The notes under the pieces are model-generated. The model was not told the DNA's origin. It ran no database searches and was given only the letters and a program-made list of their open reading frames with translations. Shown here piece by piece: positions 7,032-15,014 of a stretch of 26,288 nt of DNA. This stretch comes from an uncultured Prevotella sp. (lineage in GTDB: Bacteria > Bacteroidota > Bacteroidia > Bacteroidales > Bacteroidaceae), in assembly GCA_905202125.1 (NCBI GenBank), contig CAJKQX010000032.1, forward strand, positions 1 to 26,288, written 5' to 3'. The position numbers and the translations under genes are program-made. Positions within the stretch are counted from its first letter, which is position 1. The number at the start of each line of letters is the position of its first letter.

Positions 7032-7252
7032 TCAAAAAACTACGTTTTTCATTTGTATTTGCGCTCACCTTTCACTATATTTGCATAATATAGGATGCGG
7101 CTCGGCAAAAACAAATCAAAAAACTACGTTTTTCATTTGTATTTGCGCTCACCTTTCACTATATTTGCATAATATAGGATGCGGCTCGGCAAAAACAAAT
7201 CAAAAAACTACGTTTTTCATTTGTATTTGCGCTCACCTTTCACTATATTTGC
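7032..7252 (+). repeat. 84-bp tandem promoter repeat, 2.6 copies
   Basis: The units begin TCAAAAAACTACG at 7032, 7116 and 7200. The first two copies appear identical; the third ends after its -7 box and runs into the leader of the transporter gene. Each holds TTTG-N20-TATATTTG: 7052-7083, 7136-7167 and 7220-7251. Copies 1 and 2 also have CTATATT/AATATAG arms around TGCAT (7075-7093 and 7159-7177), then GGATGCGGCTCGGCAA. The period is a multiple of 3, so a false repetitive frame stays open through it. Confidence 0.9.
7220..7251 (+). promoter_or_regulatory. Proximal promoter of the cation transporter
   Basis: TTTG (7220-7223), 20 nt, TATATTTG (7244-7251). The ATG at 7275 gives a leader of about 17 nt. 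The two upstream copies (7052-7083 and 7136-7167) are intact and may add transcripts starting further upstream. Confidence 0.75.
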
Positions 7253-7274
7253 CGCCGCAAAAAATAAAAAAACT

Positions 7275-8201
7275 ATGCGGGATAGGAAACAGACGCGCGA
7301 CGTATATCGCGTGACCATTGCGGGTAGCGTGGCCAATATGTTGTTGGTGGTGTTCAAGTTTGTGGCGGGCATTGTGGGACACAGTGCGGCGATGACGGCC
7401 GATGCCATCCATTCGCTGTCCGACCTGATCACCGACCTTGTGGTGCTTCTCTCGGTGCGCATTGCCGGGCGGCCGTCGGACAAGAGCCACGACTATGGTC
7501 ATGGCAAGTATGAGACCCTTGCCACGCTGGTCATTGGCGTGGCGCTGCTCATCGTCGGACTGAGCGTGGGGTGGACGGCCCTGTGTTCGGTGTGGCGCGT
7601 GATCAATGGCGCTGTGCTTTCCTCGCCGGGCATGATATCTCTATGGGCCGCGCTGGTGTCGGTGGCGGTCAAGGAGGTGGTGTTTCGCGTCACCATACGT
7701 GTGGGGCGCGCTACCGGTTCGCCCGCCGTGGTGGCCAATGCGTGGCATCATCGCAGTGACGCGTTGTCGTCGGCCGGCACGGCGCTGGGCATTGGTGGAG
7801 CCATCTTCATGGGTGAGCGGTGGCGCGTACTCGATCCTCTCTCGGCCATCGTTGTCAGCATATTTATCATCAAGGTGTCTGTCGAGCTGCTGCGCCCCTG
7901 CCTCGACGACCTCACCGAGTGCTCGTTGCCCGACGAGGTGGAGCAGAGCATCGCCGACGTGGTCATGGCCGAGCCCGAGGTGAGCGGACTCCACAATCTG
8001 CGCACACGCCGCATAGGCAATCGTTACGCCATTGAGATGCACGTGCGCATGGACGGCAGCACCACCCTCTACGATGCCCACACGCACGCCTCGCACATAG
8101 AGCGGGTGCTCAAGGATATGTATGGTGAGGACACACACGTGGGCATACACGTCGAACCGATAAAAAAAGACGGACACTATGTGTGCCCGTCCCGTGATTG
8201 A
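7275..8201 (+). CDS. Cation diffusion facilitator (CDF) family efflux transporter
   Basis: This 308-residue inner-membrane protein would export divalent metal (Zn, Fe, Mn or similar) by proton exchange. It has about six membrane helices, the paired metal-site motifs of TM2 (ADAIHSLSD, HxxxD) and TM5 (NAWHHRSDALSS, HxxxD), the HGKYE loop after TM2, and a C-terminal cytoplasmic domain (about residues 205-300, including IEMHVRMDG and HVGIHVEP). The H-D/H-D ligand set differs from the D-D/H-D set of FieF, so the metal cannot be taken from that homologue. The start was moved from an ATG in the promoter repeat to 7275, right after the last promoter. A GACGGACAC/GTGCCCGTC hairpin at 8169-8191 followed by T-rich DNA may end the transcript. 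Confidence 0.9.
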   Translation: MRDRKQTRDVYRVTIAGSVANMLLVVFKFVAGIVGHSAAMTADAIHSLSDLITDLVVLLSVRIAGRPSDKSHDYGHGKYETLATLVIGVALLIVGLSVGWTALCSVWRVINGAVLSSPGMISLWAALVSVAVKEVVFRVTIRVGRATGSPAVVANAWHHRSDALSSAGTALGIGGAIFMGERWRVLDPLSAIVVSIFIIKVSVELLRPCLDDLTECSLPDEVEQSIADVVMAEPEVSGLHNLRTRRIGNRYAIEMHVRMDGSTTLYDAHTHASHIERVLKDMYGEDTHVGIHVEPIKKDGHYVCPSRD

Positions 8202-8211
8202 ATTTGTTTTT
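8169..8211 (+). terminator. Possible terminator overlapping the transporter's 3' end
   Basis: GACGGACAC (8169-8177) pairs with 8183-8191 with one mismatch, followed 12 nt later by a T-run. It lies inside the last codons and before the convergent TonB receptor gene. Confidence 0.4.
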
Positions 8212-8232
8212 TCAGGTTGCGTCAGGATATTG

Positions 8233-10095
8233 CTAAAAAGTCCATTTCAGTCCGCCCGTCACCGTGGCGCGCGGCATGGGGAAACCGTCGTTGATTTCGT
8301 ATTTCTGAGCCAGCAGATTGTCTCCGCGCACGTAGATGTGCAGACCTGAGGCTATGCGCATGCTCGCTGTGAGGTGCCACAGAGCGGCGTGAGCCTTCTC
8401 GCCGGTGGTCTCGGAGGTGTATAGTCCGGCAAAATACATCAGTCCGGTGCTTAGACCCAGACGTCCGCACGAGTAGTCGGCGCCGCCATACCACTTGTGT
8501 CGCGGTGCGCCCGAGATATGTGCCGAGGTGTGCAGATAGCTGTAATTGGTATTCACTCTCCAGTGGCGGTCCACGGTGTATCGCGCCTCCAGCTCCACGC
8601 CGCTGTTCTCGGTGCGTCCGATGTTCATGTTGAGCGGTCGGCCGTCCGTGCGCACCACGCTTATCATATCCTTTGCCTTCAGATAGAATACGCTGGCCCC
8701 CAGGTGCATGCGTCCGTCCATCAGATGCTGCGTGTACGACAGTTCGTAGTTCATCATGCTCTGAGGCTTGAGGTCGGCGTTCTTCGGATTGAACATATAC
8801 ATTTCCCTTATCGTGGGGTTGCGGAATCCGCGGCTCACCATCGCCTTTATCGCCGCGTCGGAAGAGAGACGGAAACTCAGTCCGCCCTGCGGTATGAACT
8901 CCGCAGGCTTATGTGCCAGATGGTCGGTGCGGATGCCCGCGTCGAGCGTGAGCCACGACGTGATGTCCTGTCTGAAATCGATGTAGGCGGCAATCTCGTT
9001 GAGGCTGCGGTCGGCTATCACCGAGTGGTCGCCGCCGTCTATGGGCCGGTTCCACGCTTCGCCGCCGAAGTGCTGATAGTCCACACCGAGCGTGGTGAGG
9101 TTGCCCTCAAATAGCCGGATGCTCTGATAGAGCGAGAGGCCCGCCAGTCGGTCGTCGTGCATGTAGAGCGAAGATCGCGGAGCGGAGGCAGCGTTGTGGC
9201 CGTCGTTGATATTGTGATGACCCCAGTTGAAGTAAGCCCGCAGTGCACCCGAGGTGTGTCCGTAATCATTTATGAGTGCCACCGAGGCCATGCCTCGCGT
9301 GATCTTCATGTCGTTGTCGATGAGAGGGTTGGACGTCATGCCCGGGTTGGAACTCTCGAAATAGGTGAGGTTCACGTCTCCCGTAGTCCTCCAGTTGCCC
9401 GAGAGGTCGTATCCCAGTTTGGCAAAACCGGTGTATTGCTCAAACTCCGAGTTGGGACGATGGCCGTCTGTGCGCAGATAGGACAGTCCGGCGATGCTCG
9501 AGAATCGTCCCCGTCGCAGCCGGTTGGTGATCTCACCCTGCACCGTGCCATACGATCCGCCCTCGAGCTGGACGTCTGTCCTCATGCCGTCGGCGTTCAT
9601 CTGTCGTGTCACGATGTTCATCACGCCTCCCATGGCGTTGGAGCCGTACATCAGCGAAGCCGGTCCGCGCAGCACCTCCACCTTCTCGGTCATCATAGTC
9701 TGAAAGGCGTCGGCTATGGGGTGGCCGTAGAGACCCGCATACTGCGGTTGACCGTCGATGAGCACCAGCATGTCGGCACCGCTGCCCACGCCCCTCACCT
9801 TGATGGTGCCGGCCGCTCCTGAGGATACGCCGTAGCCCGCCACGCCGCGTGAGGTGACGAAGAGACCCGGCACCTGCTCGTTGACCGTAGGCAGGACCGA
9901 CTGTCGGTAGTCGGACGTCAGACGGTCGCGTCTCACGAGCGAGATGGTCATGGGCAGATGTCGCACATCGGTGATATGGCGTGTGCCCGTCACCACCACC
10001 TCATCGATGCTCAAAGTATCGGTCTGTGCCGCAGATGAGAGCGGGCACAGACCGAGCGTTATAAGAAATATACAAGACTTCGTCATGTTCTTCAT
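8233..10095 (-). CDS. TonB-dependent outer-membrane receptor
   Basis: This 620-residue receptor has a signal peptide ending SSAA-Q24, then DEVVVTGTR, which resembles a TonB box leading into the plug (ISLVRRD, VRGVGSGADMLVLIDG, VEVLRGPASLMYGSNAMGG, INIVTR-like MNIVTR). The 22-strand-type barrel ends in an aromatic Phe (GGLKWTF). The length is close to BtuB-like vitamin and siderophore receptors and far shorter than SusC-type glycan importers, and no SusD gene accompanies it. The ligand is unknown. It is last in the 13601-8233 operon; its ATG overlaps the stop of the aldo/keto reductase as ATGA, a tight link implying that receptor and reductase act on the same substrate. An in-frame ATG at 10086 is an alternative start. 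Confidence 0.9.
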   Translation of the reverse strand: MKNMTKSCIFLITLGLCPLSSAAQTDTLSIDEVVVTGTRHITDVRHLPMTISLVRRDRLTSDYRQSVLPTVNEQVPGLFVTSRGVAGYGVSSGAAGTIKVRGVGSGADMLVLIDGQPQYAGLYGHPIADAFQTMMTEKVEVLRGPASLMYGSNAMGGVMNIVTRQMNADGMRTDVQLEGGSYGTVQGEITNRLRRGRFSSIAGLSYLRTDGHRPNSEFEQYTGFAKLGYDLSGNWRTTGDVNLTYFESSNPGMTSNPLIDNDMKITRGMASVALINDYGHTSGALRAYFNWGHHNINDGHNAASAPRSSLYMHDDRLAGLSLYQSIRLFEGNLTTLGVDYQHFGGEAWNRPIDGGDHSVIADRSLNEIAAYIDFRQDITSWLTLDAGIRTDHLAHKPAEFIPQGGLSFRLSSDAAIKAMVSRGFRNPTIREMYMFNPKNADLKPQSMMNYELSYTQHLMDGRMHLGASVFYLKAKDMISVVRTDGRPLNMNIGRTENSGVELEARYTVDRHWRVNTNYSYLHTSAHISGAPRHKWYGGADYSCGRLGLSTGLMYFAGLYTSETTGEKAHAALWHLTASMRIASGLHIYVRGDNLLAQKYEINDGFPMPRATVTGGLKWTF

Positions 10096-11495
10096 TTATT
10101 CTGTTTCAATTGTTCTGTCAGTTGGTCGATTTCGCGCAGTCGTGCCGGGATATCGATGCTTTGAGGGCAATGCGGCAAGCACTGTCCGCAGCCTATGCAG
10201 TGGTTGGCCTGTCGCTCTTGCTCCACGGCGCGGTTCTGGCTGATGATGAACTCACGCCGGTAGTGCGCGTAGTTGGGGTCGCGCTTGTCCTCGGGCAGTC
10301 GCTCCTCGCTGCGCACGAGGTTGTAGTGGAGCAGCAGAGCCGGTATGTTCACGCCGTAGGGGCAGGGCATGCAGTACTTGCAGTCGTTGCAGGGAATGAG
10401 CATGTAGGACACTATCTTCCTGGCTATGTGGTCCTCGAGGAATGTCTGTTCCTCGGCCGTGAGTTCCTTGAGCGGGCAGTAGCTCAGGAGGTTGTCCTTG
10501 AGATGCTCCATGAAGGTCATGCCGCTGAGCACGGTGAGCACCCGCGGTTTGCTGGCCACGTAGCGGAAGGCCCATGAGGCCACGGTGCGCTCGGGGTCGC
10601 GTTGTTTGATCTCGGTGGCTATCGGTCCCGGCACGTTGGACAGACGTCCGCCCAGCAGCGGTTCCATCACCATGATGGGTATCTCGCGTTTGTCCAGTTC
10701 GTTGTACAGATACTCGGCATTGGTGTTGCTGTCGTTTATCTCTTCGGCGTGGCGCCAGTCCAGATAGTTCATCTCTATCATCACGAAGTCCCACTTGTAC
10801 TTGTCGTGGTTGGCCAGCAGATAGTCGTACACGGTGACGTCGCCGTGGTAGGAGAATCCGAGGTTGCGTATGCGTCCCTTCTCGCGCTGTTCGAGCAGCC
10901 AGTCGAGAATGCCGTTGTCTATGAACCGGCGACGGAACTCGTCCATGCCGCTGCCGCCTATCATGTGGAGCAGGTAGTAGTCGATGTAGTCGGTCTGCAG
11001 CTCCTTGAGCGAGTTTTCGAACATCGCTATCGAGCGTTCGCGCGTCTGGTTCTCCTGTGCGAAGTTGGACATCTTGGTGGCTATCATGTATGAGCTGCGC
11101 TTGTGGCGGCTCAGGGCGATACCCGTGGCATGCTCCGACATGCCCTGGCAGTACATGGGTGACGTGTCAAAATAGTTGACGCCGTGCTCGATGGCGTAGT
11201 CCACCAGTCGGTTGACCTGTTCCTGGTCGATGGGCGCATTGGCATTCTCGCGTGCCGAGCCCTGTCCTTCGGACGGCAGACGCATCATGCCGTAGGCCAG
11301 TATCGACACCTTGTCTTTGGTCTTGGGGTTGACGCGATAGGTCATCTTGCCCTTCTGCGGCTCCACCTGCATCTTGTAGTCGTCGGTAGTAGACAGTTTG
11401 TTGGTATTGTCGCCGCAAGCCGCCAGTGTGGTCGTAGCCGCCGTGCCTCCCAACATCTTGAGAAAGCTGCGTCGTGATATATTCTTTTTGTTCAT
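10092..11495 (-). CDS. Tat-exported lipoprotein aldo/keto reductase with ferredoxin tail
   Basis: This 467-residue protein has a near-perfect twin-arginine signal (SRRSFLK, residues 7-13) ending in a lipobox (LAAC, Cys27), so it should be folded in the cytoplasm, exported, and lipid-anchored in the periplasm. The AKR barrel has the whole catalytic tetrad: Asp in NYFDTSPMY, Tyr in the same segment, Lys in IATKM and His in YYLLH. The C-terminal part has CNDCKYCMPCP and CIGCGQCLPHCP, two 4Fe-4S clusters as in COG1453-type reductases. NADPH is not expected in the periplasm, so electrons may instead enter through these clusters. The frame stays open 166 codons upstream over the previous gene; MNKKNISRRSF at 11495 is the real start because the signal must be N-terminal. 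Confidence 0.9.
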   Translation of the reverse strand: MNKKNISRRSFLKMLGGTAATTTLAACGDNTNKLSTTDDYKMQVEPQKGKMTYRVNPKTKDKVSILAYGMMRLPSEGQGSARENANAPIDQEQVNRLVDYAIEHGVNYFDTSPMYCQGMSEHATGIALSRHKRSSYMIATKMSNFAQENQTRERSIAMFENSLKELQTDYIDYYLLHMIGGSGMDEFRRRFIDNGILDWLLEQREKGRIRNLGFSYHGDVTVYDYLLANHDKYKWDFVMIEMNYLDWRHAEEINDSNTNAEYLYNELDKREIPIMVMEPLLGGRLSNVPGPIATEIKQRDPERTVASWAFRYVASKPRVLTVLSGMTFMEHLKDNLLSYCPLKELTAEEQTFLEDHIARKIVSYMLIPCNDCKYCMPCPYGVNIPALLLHYNLVRSEERLPEDKRDPNYAHYRREFIISQNRAVEQERQANHCIGCGQCLPHCPQSIDIPARLREIDQLTEQLKQNK

Positions 11496-11524
11496 GTCTT
11501 GTCTTGTTTGCTTGATGATTGGGG

Positions 11525-13087
11525 TTATTTTGTACGATGAGTCTCGTGGCCCTCCACGTAGATGGCAGAGAAGGGTCGTGCCGGACACAGGTTCTCGCAG
11601 GCGCCGCATCCGATGCACATCTCCTCGTTGACCACGGGTATCATGAGTGGATGCAGATCGTTGCCCTCCTTGTCGGTGAGGGGAGCGTTCTTGTCGAGCG
11701 GCACCATCGTGATGGCCCCCACGGGGCAGTGGCGGGCGCAGTTGCCGCAGTTCACACCGTCGGCCACGGGTATGCAGTTCTTCTTTATCCATACGGCATG
11801 GCCGATGTGCGTGGCCGATTTCACGGCCGGCGTGATGGGTTTGATGGCCCCTGCGGGACATACTGTGGAGCAGCGGTTGCACTCCGGTCGGCAGTAGCCG
11901 TGCTCGTACGACATCTCGGGTTGCATCAGCCGGTCGAGCGAAGCCGACGGACGCAATACGTCGTTGGGGCAGGCCGAGACGCAGAGCTGGCATCCCGTGC
12001 AGTGCTGATACATATTCTTGGCCGACATCGAGCCCGGAGGCGTGAGCGGAGTCTGACGCTTGGGTGCCACCTTCTTTTCCAATTCGGCCAGTCCGCCGTC
12101 CAGCTTCACTTTCTCCTCGGCCAGTGCCGTCGTGCCCACTGTGGCCAGTCCGGCCAGAAGGAAATGGCGTTTGCTGCGGTCCACGGTCTCGTTTTGTGAT
12201 TTCCTGTCGGCGGTAGCGGTCTGCCTGTCGGCAGTTTTGGCCGGTCTGCCTGTCGCATGTTTATCGGCCGGAGCCTTGCCCTTGATGCCGAAGCTGATGG
12301 CTTTCTCGTGACATTTGTCTATGCAGTCGCCGCACACCACGCATCGGCTGTAATCCACCTTATGGTTCTTGGTGTCGATGCACGATGCCTTACAGTTGCG
12401 TCCGCACAGTCCGCATCCGGTGCACTTTTCAGTGTCGATGTGTATCTTCATCCACGAGTGGCGCGAAATGATGCCGAGCAGGGTGCCCACCGGGCAGATG
12501 GTGTTGCAGTAGGTGCGTCCGCCCCTGAAGGCCAGTACGGCTATGATGACGAGCGTGGCCACGGCTATGACGAACGTGGGCAGTGAGCGTATCCACACCT
12601 CGCGCCCGTAGAAGGCGTAGCTGTCCATGCGCTCGGCCAGATAGGCCAGACAGTTGTTGCCGGCGATATAAATCGGTTGCAACAGGTTGGAGACCATACG
12701 TCCGAAACTGCTGTACGGCTCGAGCAGCGCCGCAATCGCTCCCACGCCGGCCATGAGGGCCACGATCATCACGGCGAGCATGGCGTAGCGCAGCCATGTC
12801 TTGGCGGGCGAGTAGCGGTAGGGGTTGCGTTTCTTGCGCAGTCGGGCTATGATGTCCTGCGTCACTCCGAGCGGACATATCACCGAGCAGTAGATGCGTC
12901 CGCAGACGAGCGTGAGCGCCACGAGGGCTATGACTACCACGGTGTTGAGCGCCAGCAGTGCCGGCAGGAATTGTATCTTGGCCGCCCATCCTATCCATCG
13001 GTGCAGAGTGCCGGTGAAATCGAGGAAGAGCAACGTCACGAGTGCGAACATCACCGTGGCGAGTATGATTCTTGTTTTTCTTAACAT
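11525..13087 (-). CDS. NapH-NapG-like polyferredoxin fusion, membrane electron transfer
   Basis: This 520-residue protein joins two modules. Residues 1-260 resemble NapH/MauN: four membrane helices (about 5-25, 40-62, 100-122, 168-188), the CGRIYCSVICP and YCNTICP cysteine motifs (62-72, 193-199) and two cytoplasmic clusters (CTGCGLC..., CVVCGDC...). After a charged Lys/Thr/Asp linker (about 270-305) comes SKRHFLLAG with a hydrophobic run to 323, like a NapG-type Tat signal with KR in place of RR, and then four clusters (from C363, C399, C438 and C491) as in NapG. It could carry electrons from menaquinol to the periplasm. It lies 13 nt after the S-component gene and 29 nt before the reductase. 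No nap nitrate reductase gene is here. Confidence 0.85.
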   Translation of the reverse strand: MLRKTRIILATVMFALVTLLFLDFTGTLHRWIGWAAKIQFLPALLALNTVVVIALVALTLVCGRIYCSVICPLGVTQDIIARLRKKRNPYRYSPAKTWLRYAMLAVMIVALMAGVGAIAALLEPYSSFGRMVSNLLQPIYIAGNNCLAYLAERMDSYAFYGREVWIRSLPTFVIAVATLVIIAVLAFRGGRTYCNTICPVGTLLGIISRHSWMKIHIDTEKCTGCGLCGRNCKASCIDTKNHKVDYSRCVVCGDCIDKCHEKAISFGIKGKAPADKHATGRPAKTADRQTATADRKSQNETVDRSKRHFLLAGLATVGTTALAEEKVKLDGGLAELEKKVAPKRQTPLTPPGSMSAKNMYQHCTGCQLCVSACPNDVLRPSASLDRLMQPEMSYEHGYCRPECNRCSTVCPAGAIKPITPAVKSATHIGHAVWIKKNCIPVADGVNCGNCARHCPVGAITMVPLDKNAPLTDKEGNDLHPLMIPVVNEEMCIGCGACENLCPARPFSAIYVEGHETHRTK

Positions 13088-13100
13088 GGTGATAGGTGTT

Positions 13101-13601
13101 TTATAGTTTTCGGATGAGATAAGTGCCCGCGAGTATCTGGATGAGCATGCCGGGGATGGCTGTGAGGAAAGCTTCGGCGAGTGTGGTCGCGGGTGAGGTC
13201 ATGAGTCGCTCAATGATGAGGCCCGCCATCTGGCAAGCAATGACCACGGCGGCGATGAGCGCCGTCGACACGCGTCGGGCACGATGGGCCACGGCGGCAG
13301 CGGCCACGGCCAGCATCACCGACTGTACGAGCATGGGTGGCAGCATACTGCCATCGGGTCTGCCCGTGAGCAGCGAGTTCATTATCGGCGAGAGCACGGC
13401 TGTGGCCAGTCCCACGGTCATGCCGTAGCGATAGGCACCCACGAGGGTGAAAAAGAATATGGGCAGAAACATCTTGCCGCCATCAGGTATCATGTGGCAC
13501 AGATAGGGCAGGATGATGTTGCCTGCAACGAAGAGCGATGTGATCGCGTAGGTGCGGCTGTCGGCGGGCGACAGCGTTTGTATCCTTGCTGTGTTTTGCA
13601 T
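13101..13601 (-). CDS. ECF-type transporter substrate-binding (S) component
   Basis: This 166-residue membrane protein has five to six hydrophobic segments. The stretch KMFLPIFFFTLVGAYRYG, then VGLATAVLSPIMNSLLTG and MLPPMLVQSVMLA, follows the ECF S-component pattern (LP...G...G...P..S.LLTG.P...PM). S components bind vitamins or other micronutrients and need an EcfA/A'/T module; none is encoded in this window, so it would share one encoded elsewhere or work alone. The substrate is not predictable. It is first in the operon, behind a clear promoter at 13681-13712, with an 80-nt leader. Confidence 0.7.
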   Translation of the reverse strand: MQNTARIQTLSPADSRTYAITSLFVAGNIILPYLCHMIPDGGKMFLPIFFFTLVGAYRYGMTVGLATAVLSPIMNSLLTGRPDGSMLPPMLVQSVMLAVAAAAVAHRARRVSTALIAAVVIACQMAGLIIERLMTSPATTLAEAFLTAIPGMLIQILAGTYLIRKL

Positions 13602-13680
13602 AATTGTGTATGTTTTGTGTTTTGTCGTTAGTGTTTATGGTTGTCGTTCAGTGGTAGGTGCCTGATATGTGGAGCGTTTG

Positions 13681-13712
13681 CAAATATAGTGAAAGGTGAG
13701 CGCAACGGCAAA
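13681..13712 (-). promoter_or_regulatory. Promoter of the S component-reductase-receptor operon
   Basis: On the minus strand TTTG (13709-13712), 20 nt, TATATTTG (13681-13688). The spacer holds CGTTGCGCTCACCTTTCAC, almost the same as the repeats at 2601 and 7052. A CCCGA/TCGGG hairpin (13720-13732) lies just upstream. From there to 14025 the DNA is T-rich on the plus strand with no gene seen; TACCTTTG at 13946-13953 may be the -7 box for the gene at 14026, but its nearest TTTG is 25 nt away. Confidence 0.75.
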
Positions 13713-14025
13713 CTTTTTCCCGAAAATCGGGATGCGGTGCCGCCTGAGCGTGAATGACACATTATCACGGGTGCAAAATTATCTGTTTTTCACCATTCCA
13801 GCTTTACCCTTTTTACCGAAATTCATACCCGTTTTACGGTTTTACTCTTTTCGTTTCGTTGTTACTCTTTTCAGATATGAATGTGAAAATAACATTGTTT
13901 AACTCGCCCGGATTTTTTTGGAAAGTATATTTCCTTTTTAACTTTTACCTTTGCCCCGACTATTTGAATCAGGGCATCATCGCGATGTCGTACAACTTTA
14001 ATAATTTATAAACACAAAAACAACT

Positions 14026-14481
14026 ATGAAGACAACAATCAAAAGAGTTTCGAACGTACTGAAGGTATCCGAAGGGCAGATATCTGCCGAACAACGCGAG
14101 CAGGGCCTGCGCCACATGGAAGAGGCGTTCGTGCGGCTGCTCGACCACAGCGACAAGGACAATCTCTACTGGATAGGGTCGCAGACCGACCTTGTGGAGA
14201 TGGTCTATGAGGTGTATGCCCACGGACGGGTGCGCGATGCCTCGGGCGAACCGCTCTCGCTCCATCGGCTGGTGCTGCGTACCTGTGCGCTGTTGCACAT
14301 GTATGTGCCGACCAACATCTATCAGGTGGCGTCGCGGGCCAGGAGGCGCAAAGGCGTCAAGAGCCACACTTTCATCGAACGCTACGCATGGCAGCGATAC
14401 GTGAACGGGGTGGACAATCCGCTCACGTGCGAGATAAAAAAGATGGGAGACGACCAACCTTCTCTTCAACCCCATAATTAA
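14026..14481 (+). CDS. Hypothetical small helical protein, weakly RteC-like
   Basis: This 151-residue protein has no signal peptide or membrane segment and is predicted largely helical. The core (YWIGSQTDLVEMVYEVYAHG, then a block ending FIERYAWQRY) faintly recalls the C-terminal part of RteC-type proteins of Bacteroides conjugative elements (pattern WxGSxTDLxELIYALH). That likeness is from memory and weak. The Arg/Lys-rich SRARRRKGVKSH could contact nucleic acid. It precedes the M15 peptidase by 65 nt in the same direction and is probably co-transcribed; no integrase or transfer gene is near. Confidence 0.6.
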   Translation: MKTTIKRVSNVLKVSEGQISAEQREQGLRHMEEAFVRLLDHSDKDNLYWIGSQTDLVEMVYEVYAHGRVRDASGEPLSLHRLVLRTCALLHMYVPTNIYQVASRARRRKGVKSHTFIERYAWQRYVNGVDNPLTCEIKKMGDDQPSLQPHN

Positions 14482-14546
14482 TCCCGATTTGGGTTAATCC
14501 ATGACATATCATATAATAAGGAAAAACACAAAAATACACATCAACC

Positions 14547-14996
14547 ATGAAAAACACACAGACAGTGGACCTCGACATCATGCTCAGTCCGCATTTCTCG
14601 CTGAGAGAACTCATAGCATCGGGCACGGCCATCCGACGCCGCATAGACAACACCCCGCAACCCGAGCACATCGAACGCCTCACGGCATTGTGCACGAATG
14701 TGCTCGAACCGTTGCGCCGACGATTCGGCGTGATACGCGTGACCAGCGGCTACCGCTCGCCTGAGCTCAACAGGGCTGTGGGCGGTGCGCCATCATCGCA
14801 ACACATGCTGGGCGAGGCGGCCGACATCAACGTCTCGGGTCGCGAGACGGGAACGAAGATGTATGAGTACATACGCCGGAACCTGCCTTACGACCAGCTG
14901 CTGTTCGAACATAGGAACAAGTCGGGCGTGTACTGGTTGCACGTGAGCTATCGCGGCACCGACAACCGTCATAGCTGCGGACATATCACCAAGTGA
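14547..14996 (+). CDS. Peptidase M15-family D-Ala-D-Ala carboxypeptidase / endolysin-like
   Basis: This 149-residue protein matches the M15_3 family: VTSGYRSPELNRAVGG, SQHMLGEAADI (zinc ligands His and Asp) and WLHVSYR (third zinc ligand His). Such enzymes cut peptide cross-bridges in peptidoglycan and are common as phage endolysins and in Bacteroidota mobile elements. There is no signal peptide, so it would need a holin or act after lysis; no phage structural genes are present. The N-terminal LSPHFSLRELIASGTA is the usual short lead-in of this family. It pairs with the small gene upstream. Confidence 0.85.
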   Translation: MKNTQTVDLDIMLSPHFSLRELIASGTAIRRRIDNTPQPEHIERLTALCTNVLEPLRRRFGVIRVTSGYRSPELNRAVGGAPSSQHMLGEAADINVSGRETGTKMYEYIRRNLPYDQLLFEHRNKSGVYWLHVSYRGTDNRHSCGHITK

Positions 14997-15014
14997 CGCG
15001 CGTGGTGACACTGT

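Noticed and set aside
7018..7314. 98-residue plus-strand ORF with a repeated TTFFICICAHLSLYL motif
   Set aside because: It arises because the 84-bp promoter repeat is a multiple of 3 and has no stop in that frame; it overlaps the promoters and the transporter start.
11496..11993. 166-codon upstream extension of the aldo/keto reductase frame
   Set aside because: It overlaps the polyferredoxin gene in another frame, and the Tat signal and lipobox must be at the N terminus, so the start is at 11495.
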